A stretch of 32,310 bases of DNA. Source: Kribbella albertanoniae (GTDB lineage Bacteria; Actinomycetota; Actinomycetes; Propionibacteriales; Kribbellaceae). Under the pieces are notes generated by a model. It saw nothing but the letters and a program-made list of their open reading frames with translations. It made no database searches and was not told where the DNA came from. The stretch is from NCBI RefSeq assembly GCF_004348455.1, contig NZ_SMKA01000072.1, forward strand, positions 1 to 32,310, given 5' to 3'. A program made the position numbers and the translations under genes. Positions 29,604 to 32,310 of the stretch are shown in pieces. Each line of letters begins with the position of its first letter. The first letter of the stretch is position 1.

Positions 29604-31724
29604 CTACTGCTCGGATTTCTCCGGCTTCTCCTCCGCGACCACCTCAGGTGCCTCGTCCTCGGCGTCATCGGTCTCGTCGAGGTCGCCGAAGTTGTCTTCG
29701 TCGTCCACCTCGTCGACCTCCACGACGGTCGCGGTGTCGTCGGTCTGCTCGACCTCTTCGACCTCCTCGTCCTCGAGGTCTTCGTCGAGGTCGGTGAACT
29801 CGAGGCCTTCGAGCTCGGCGGCGCGCTCAGCGGCTCCGGTCGAGCCGTCGGCATCAGCGCCGGCAGCACGGTGGAACCAGACCAGGGCTTCCTCGGTGCG
29901 GTCAGCAGCAGCCAGGGCGTCGGCGTACGCGTAACGCAGGCGCGGCAACCACTCCGCCCGGGTGCGCTTGGTCAGCTCCGGCACTTCGAGCACCTGGATC
30001 GCGGCCGCCGTCTGGCCCATGTCACGCCGCGCACCGGCCGTCACGATCAACAGCTCGATCTGCGTCGGCTCGGACAGGTCCCGAACGTGCTTGTCCTGCG
30101 CCAGCGCCAGCGCCTTCTCCGGCCGTCCGAGCGCACGCTCGCAGTCAGCCATCATCGCCAGGACTTCGTGGTTCCCGGTCATCCGCCGTACGGCGCGGAA
30201 CTCGGTCAGCGCTTCGTCGTAGTGCTCAGCCAGGTACGCCGTGATCGCCACGGCCTCGCGAACACCGCCCAACCGCGCGGCGAGCCGCCGAGCCGTCCGG
30301 GCGTGCTGGTACGCAAGCTCCGGCTCGTCGTCCAGGAACCGGCCAGACGCCACCAGGTGCTGCGCGACCAGGTCCGCCAGGCTGCGCGGCAATGAGCGCA
30401 GCTCGGCCTTCACACCGCGATCCAGCTCGCCACCGGTGATGTCCGCGGGAATCACCGGGTCGTCGCGACGCGGACCGACCTTCTCTTCGTCATCCCGCCG
30501 CGGTCCACCACGACGGTCGTCACGTCCACCGCGCGCACCGCGCGAATCCCGGTCGTCCCGCTTGAACGCGCCACGCTCACCACGCGCCGGCCCCGCACTG
30601 CGAGCACCGCCCCGTACGCCGCCCCGGTCGTCCCGAGCCGATCGCTGATCCCGCCGGCCGTCGCCCCGGTCGTCCCGCCGGAACCCACCAGGCGCACCGC
30701 CCCGGTCATCCCGAGCCGGCCGCTCACTACGCCCCGCACCGCGGTCGTCACGAGCAGGCCGCGTATCGCGGTTGTAGCCACCCCGGTCATCGCGCGCAGG
30801 TCCATCGGTCCGCCGAGCAGGCCCGCGGTCGTCGCGCGCCGGCCGGGCGTCCCGGTTGTAGCCGCCACGGTCATCGCGTGCGGGCCGGTCGTCACGGTTG
30901 TAGCCACCGCGGTCGTCCCGCGCAGGCCGCGTGTCGCGGTTGAACCCACCACGGTCATCACGAGCGGGTCGGGTGTCGCGGTTGTAGCCGCCACGGTCAT
31001 CACGTGCTGGTCGGGTGTCGCGGTTGTAGCCACCGCGGTCGTCCCGCGCCGGACGGTCGCCCCCGCGGTATCCACCACGATCGCCACCACCGGAACGGTC
31101 GTCGCGACGGAACCCACCGCGGTCGCCACCAGTGGAGCGGTTGTCCTTGTTGTACCCACCTCGGTCGCCGCCACCAGAACGGTCGTCGCGACGGTATCCG
31201 CCACTCGAGCGGTCGTCGCGGCTAGGTCCGCCGCGGTCGCCACCTGAGGAACGGTCGTCACGACCGGCGAGCTGACCTCCGAAGGGATCCCGGCGACCCT
31301 TGTCGTCACCACGGGAGCCGGCGAATCCACGCCGGTTCTCGGTCCGGGCATCGTCTCGGTTGCCACCACTGCGCGGAGCGCCGGTCCGCGGGGTGTCCCC
31401 ACGACTCGAAGCACCCCGACTCGCGCCACCTTGGAAGCCACCTGAGCTCCGCTGTCCACCGCCACCAGAGCCCGAACCACCGCCGGACCGGTTGCCGCCG
31501 TAGCCAGAGCCACCGCCTGAGCCACCTGACCCCGAACGGTTGCCGCTGTAACCCGACCCACCACCGGAGCTCGAACCGCCACCGGAACCAGAACGCTTAC
31601 CGCTGTAGCCGGCACCACCGGACTCGGGACGTCCCCCACCACTACGGCCGGGACGTCCACTGTTCCCGGAGGAACCGCGTCGGTCCCCCGAGCCGGATCG
31701 GGGATTGCGAGGTGGCGTCGCCAC
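29604..31724 (-). CDS. Large RGG/DDR-repeat protein with TPR-like core and acidic tail
   Basis: A 706-residue protein in four parts. Residues 1-130 are Gly/Ser/Arg-rich (GGGSGYSGNRSGSGG). Residues 131-422 are an Arg/Asp/Gly-rich repeat array with RGG boxes (DDRSGGGDRGGYR, RPARDDRGGYNRDT). Residues 423-640 are a helical TPR-like domain beginning PVIPADITGGELDRGVKAEL, with YAYADALAAADRTEEALVWF; this part corresponds to the conserved protein beside the HAD gene in mycobacteria (Rv1691). Residues 641-706 are strongly acidic (EDEEVEEVEQTDD). The basic disordered half and acidic tail make it a polyampholyte, likely to bind RNA and possibly to phase separate (inference). GTG 31724 has AGGAG five to six bases upstream. 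It is the first gene after the rRNA operon. Confidence 0.88.
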   Translation of the reverse strand: MATPPRNPRSGSGDRRGSSGNSGRPGRSGGGRPESGGAGYSGKRSGSGGGSSSGGGSGYSGNRSGSGGSGGGSGYGGNRSGGGSGSGGGGQRSSGGFQGGASRGASSRGDTPRTGAPRSGGNRDDARTENRRGFAGSRGDDKGRRDPFGGQLAGRDDRSSGGDRGGPSRDDRSSGGYRRDDRSGGGDRGGYNKDNRSTGGDRGGFRRDDRSGGGDRGGYRGGDRPARDDRGGYNRDTRPARDDRGGYNRDTRPARDDRGGFNRDTRPARDDRGGYNRDDRPARDDRGGYNRDARPARDDRGPARRTDGPARDDRGGYNRDTRPARDDRGAGRSERPARDDRGGAPGGFRRDDRGDGRRDQRSARDDRGGVRGGARSAGPARGERGAFKRDDRDSRGARGGRDDRRGGPRRDDEEKVGPRRDDPVIPADITGGELDRGVKAELRSLPRSLADLVAQHLVASGRFLDDEPELAYQHARTARRLAARLGGVREAVAITAYLAEHYDEALTEFRAVRRMTGNHEVLAMMADCERALGRPEKALALAQDKHVRDLSEPTQIELLIVTAGARRDMGQTAAAIQVLEVPELTKRTRAEWLPRLRYAYADALAAADRTEEALVWFHRAAGADADGSTGAAERAAELEGLEFTDLDEDLEDEEVEEVEQTDDTATVVEVDEVDDEDNFGDLDETDDAEDEAPEVVAEEKPEKSEQ
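30699..31055 (-). repeat. 42-bp (14-residue) tandem repeats inside the RGG gene
   Basis: Residues 224-342 contain tandem copies of RPARDDRGGYNRDT, with the tail varying (NRDT, FNRDT, NRDD, NRDA), then interrupted copies (RGPARRTDG, RGAGRSE, RGGAPGGF). About five full 14-residue units are contiguous, one more follows the interruption, and partial units flank them. At DNA level this is a 42-base minisatellite within the coding frame. Confidence 0.9.
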
Positions 31725-31746
31725 TGTGACTCCTAACGATGCTGTA

Positions 31747-31762
31747 GTGCGGGTAACCGCAC
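31747..31762 (-). promoter_or_regulatory. Small 5' leader hairpin before the RGG/TPR gene
   Basis: GTGCGG (31747-31752) and CCGCAC (31757-31762) pair perfectly around a 4-base GTAA loop, about 15 bases upstream of the AGGAG ribosome binding site. No clear promoter was recognised between it and the rRNA terminator (31763-31867); TAGGTT near 31765-31770 on the minus strand is a possible -10. Weak evidence. Confidence 0.3.
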
Positions 31763-31867
31763 AAACCTACCGCCCCGGGCCCCGGAGACCCGCATCGAGC
31801 GGCCCGGAGACCACCCAGCGAGCATCGCCCAGAGATCGGCGCAGCAAGAAAATATGGGCCAGACATA

Positions 31868-31903
31868 TGTTAAGGGCCACCCCTAGTGGGGTGGCCCTTA
31901 ACA
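31868..31903 (-). terminator. rRNA operon terminator
   Basis: A perfect 16-bp stem (31868-31883 with 31888-31903), arms opening TGTTAAGGGCCACCCC, around a TAGT loop. It begins about 10 bases after the 5S 3' end on the minus strand and is followed by an AT-rich run with TTTTC (near 31851-31856). This is a strong terminator that isolates the rRNA operon from the RGG gene. Confidence 0.9.
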
Positions 31904-31912
31904 GTGTGAATG

Positions 31913-32031
31913 TCCGGCGGCGTCCTACTCTCCCACGACCTCCCGGTCGCAGTACCATCGGCGCTGAAGGGCTTAACTTCCAGGTTCGGAATGGAGACTG
32001 GGTGTTTCCCCGACGCTATGACCACCGAAAC
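31913..32031 (-). rRNA. rrf: 5S ribosomal RNA
   Basis: About 119 bases. Read on the minus strand it opens GTTTCGGTGGTCATAGCG, has the conserved loop CATTCCGAACCTGGAAGTTAA, then GCGCCGATGGTACTGC and closes GGGAGAGTAGGACGCCGCCG, all standard actinobacterial 5S segments. Its ends are placed by pairing of the 5' GTCC-type and 3' terminal stems and may be off by one or two bases. Confidence 0.95.
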
Positions 32032-32189
32032 TCTATCAAAATATCAACAACCAACCCTGCACAGTCACACACCCCGAGTGGGGTGTGGTTGCTGGGGGTC
32101 CTGTTCATATTCTGGGAACCGTACAGTGAACGCGAACATCGTTACATAGCGCAGCGGCTTTCACTGTTGCCAACCGTTGGTTGGTGTGT
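32032..32189 (-). other. 23S-5S internal transcribed spacer
   Basis: A 158-base spacer with no tRNA. It holds a perfect 8-bp hairpin with a GAGT loop (CACACCCC 32068-32075, GGGGTGTG 32080-32087), and TCACACACC (32065-32073) is complementary to GGTGTGTGA (32183-32191) at the 23S 3' end. Both are candidate processing stems for RNase III-type cleavage. Confidence 0.7.
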
Positions 32190-32310
32190 GACAAGCCCTC
32201 GGCCTATTAGTACCAGTCAGCTCCACACCTTGCGGTGCTTCCACTTCTGGCCTATCAACCCAGTGGTCTACTGGGGGCCTTACCCGGTTAACCCGGTGGG
32301 AGACCTCATC
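32190..32310 (-). rRNA. rrl: 23S ribosomal RNA, 3' end (gene continues beyond window)
   Basis: The minus strand reads AGGTCTCCCACCGGGTTAAC, then AGGCCAGAAGTGGAAGCACC, GGAGCTGACTGGTACTAATA and GGCCGAGGGCTTGTC, the highly conserved last section of actinobacterial 23S rRNA. The 3' limit near 32190 is estimated from the end of conservation. The 5' end lies off the right edge. Confidence 0.93.

Noticed and set aside
29373..30395. Plus-strand open frame opposite the CHAD and RGG genes
   Set aside because: It crosses a strong terminator and two real genes in antisense; the product has no domain and reflects high GC third positions.
30699..31055. Regular repeats that could suggest a CRISPR array
   Set aside because: The repeats are contiguous 42-base codon units with no unique spacers and lie inside an open reading frame.
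30452..31660. Long open frame on the minus strand (about 400 codons) overlapping the RGG gene
   Set aside because: It is a frame-shifted reading of the same GC-rich repeat DNA, giving Val/Ala/Thr-rich monotony, with no ribosome binding site or recognisable domain.
32032..32189. Possible tRNA in the rRNA spacer
   Set aside because: No cloverleaf, T-loop GGTTCGAATCC or anticodon arm was found; the spacer is a 23S-5S type that rarely holds tRNA.

Overview
The window is high-GC actinobacterial chromosome. Gene content (SteA, an MctB/SteB-type protein, TlyA, an F420-type oxidoreductase, a DUF3186 protein), many GTG starts, 1-4 nt stop/start overlaps and probable leaderless promoters all fit Actinomycetota. 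The backbone resembles, from memory, the Mycobacterium tuberculosis Rv1691-Rv1709 block (TPR protein, HAD phosphatase, a small protein, tlyA, nadK, recN, steA, mctB, pyrG, Nudix, xerD, parA, scpA), but with several insertions. A Kribbella/Nocardioides-like (Propionibacteriales) host is my guess; the sequence alone does not prove it.

Layout, left to right. 1-3.5 kb (minus strand): scpA (cut by the window edge), a small ribbon-helix-helix-like protein, a ParA ATPase and a XerD-type recombinase, a chromosome-segregation block with tight overlaps. 3.5-4.6 kb: alanine dehydrogenase, whose stop touches xerD. 4.9-9.7 kb: an accessory stretch of mostly unrelated small genes on both strands (LLM-type oxidoreductase, membrane protein, DUF985 cupin, HIT-like protein, secreted cyclophilin, esterase, flavoprotein). 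9.8-23.4 kb: one long minus-strand series, read right to left: HAD phosphatase, phasin/H1-like protein, acidic small protein, tlyA, nadK, recN, then steA, mctB, a compact MraY/WecA-like transferase, a MurJ-like flippase, a GT4 glycosyltransferase, pyrG and an ADP-ribose pyrophosphatase. 23.4-24.6 kb: a divergent DUF1015 gene. 24.6-28.6 kb: a four-gene operon, gntR, ADP-ribosylglycohydrolase, NCS1 permease, PfkB kinase, with a perfect palindrome over its promoter and start codon. 28.6-31.7 kb: a CHAD protein and a large RGG/DDR-repeat protein with a TPR-like core. 31.9-32.3 kb: the 3' end of an rRNA operon (5S and the end of 23S) on the minus strand.

The two most interesting functional groupings are: (1) the gntR-ARH-NCS1-PfkB operon, which looks like a complete import, glycosidic cleavage and sugar phosphorylation pathway for a ribosylated compound, parallel in logic to E. 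coli yegTUVW but with a different transporter class; and (2) steA-mctB-PNPT-murJ-like-GT4, in which septal cell-envelope proteins are translationally coupled to what looks like a lipid-linked sugar synthesis and flipping module. The 706-residue arginine/glycine/aspartate repeat protein directly downstream of the rRNA operon is the most unusual single protein. No CRISPR array, insertion sequence, prophage or tRNA was seen. No gap between genes exceeds 300 bases.
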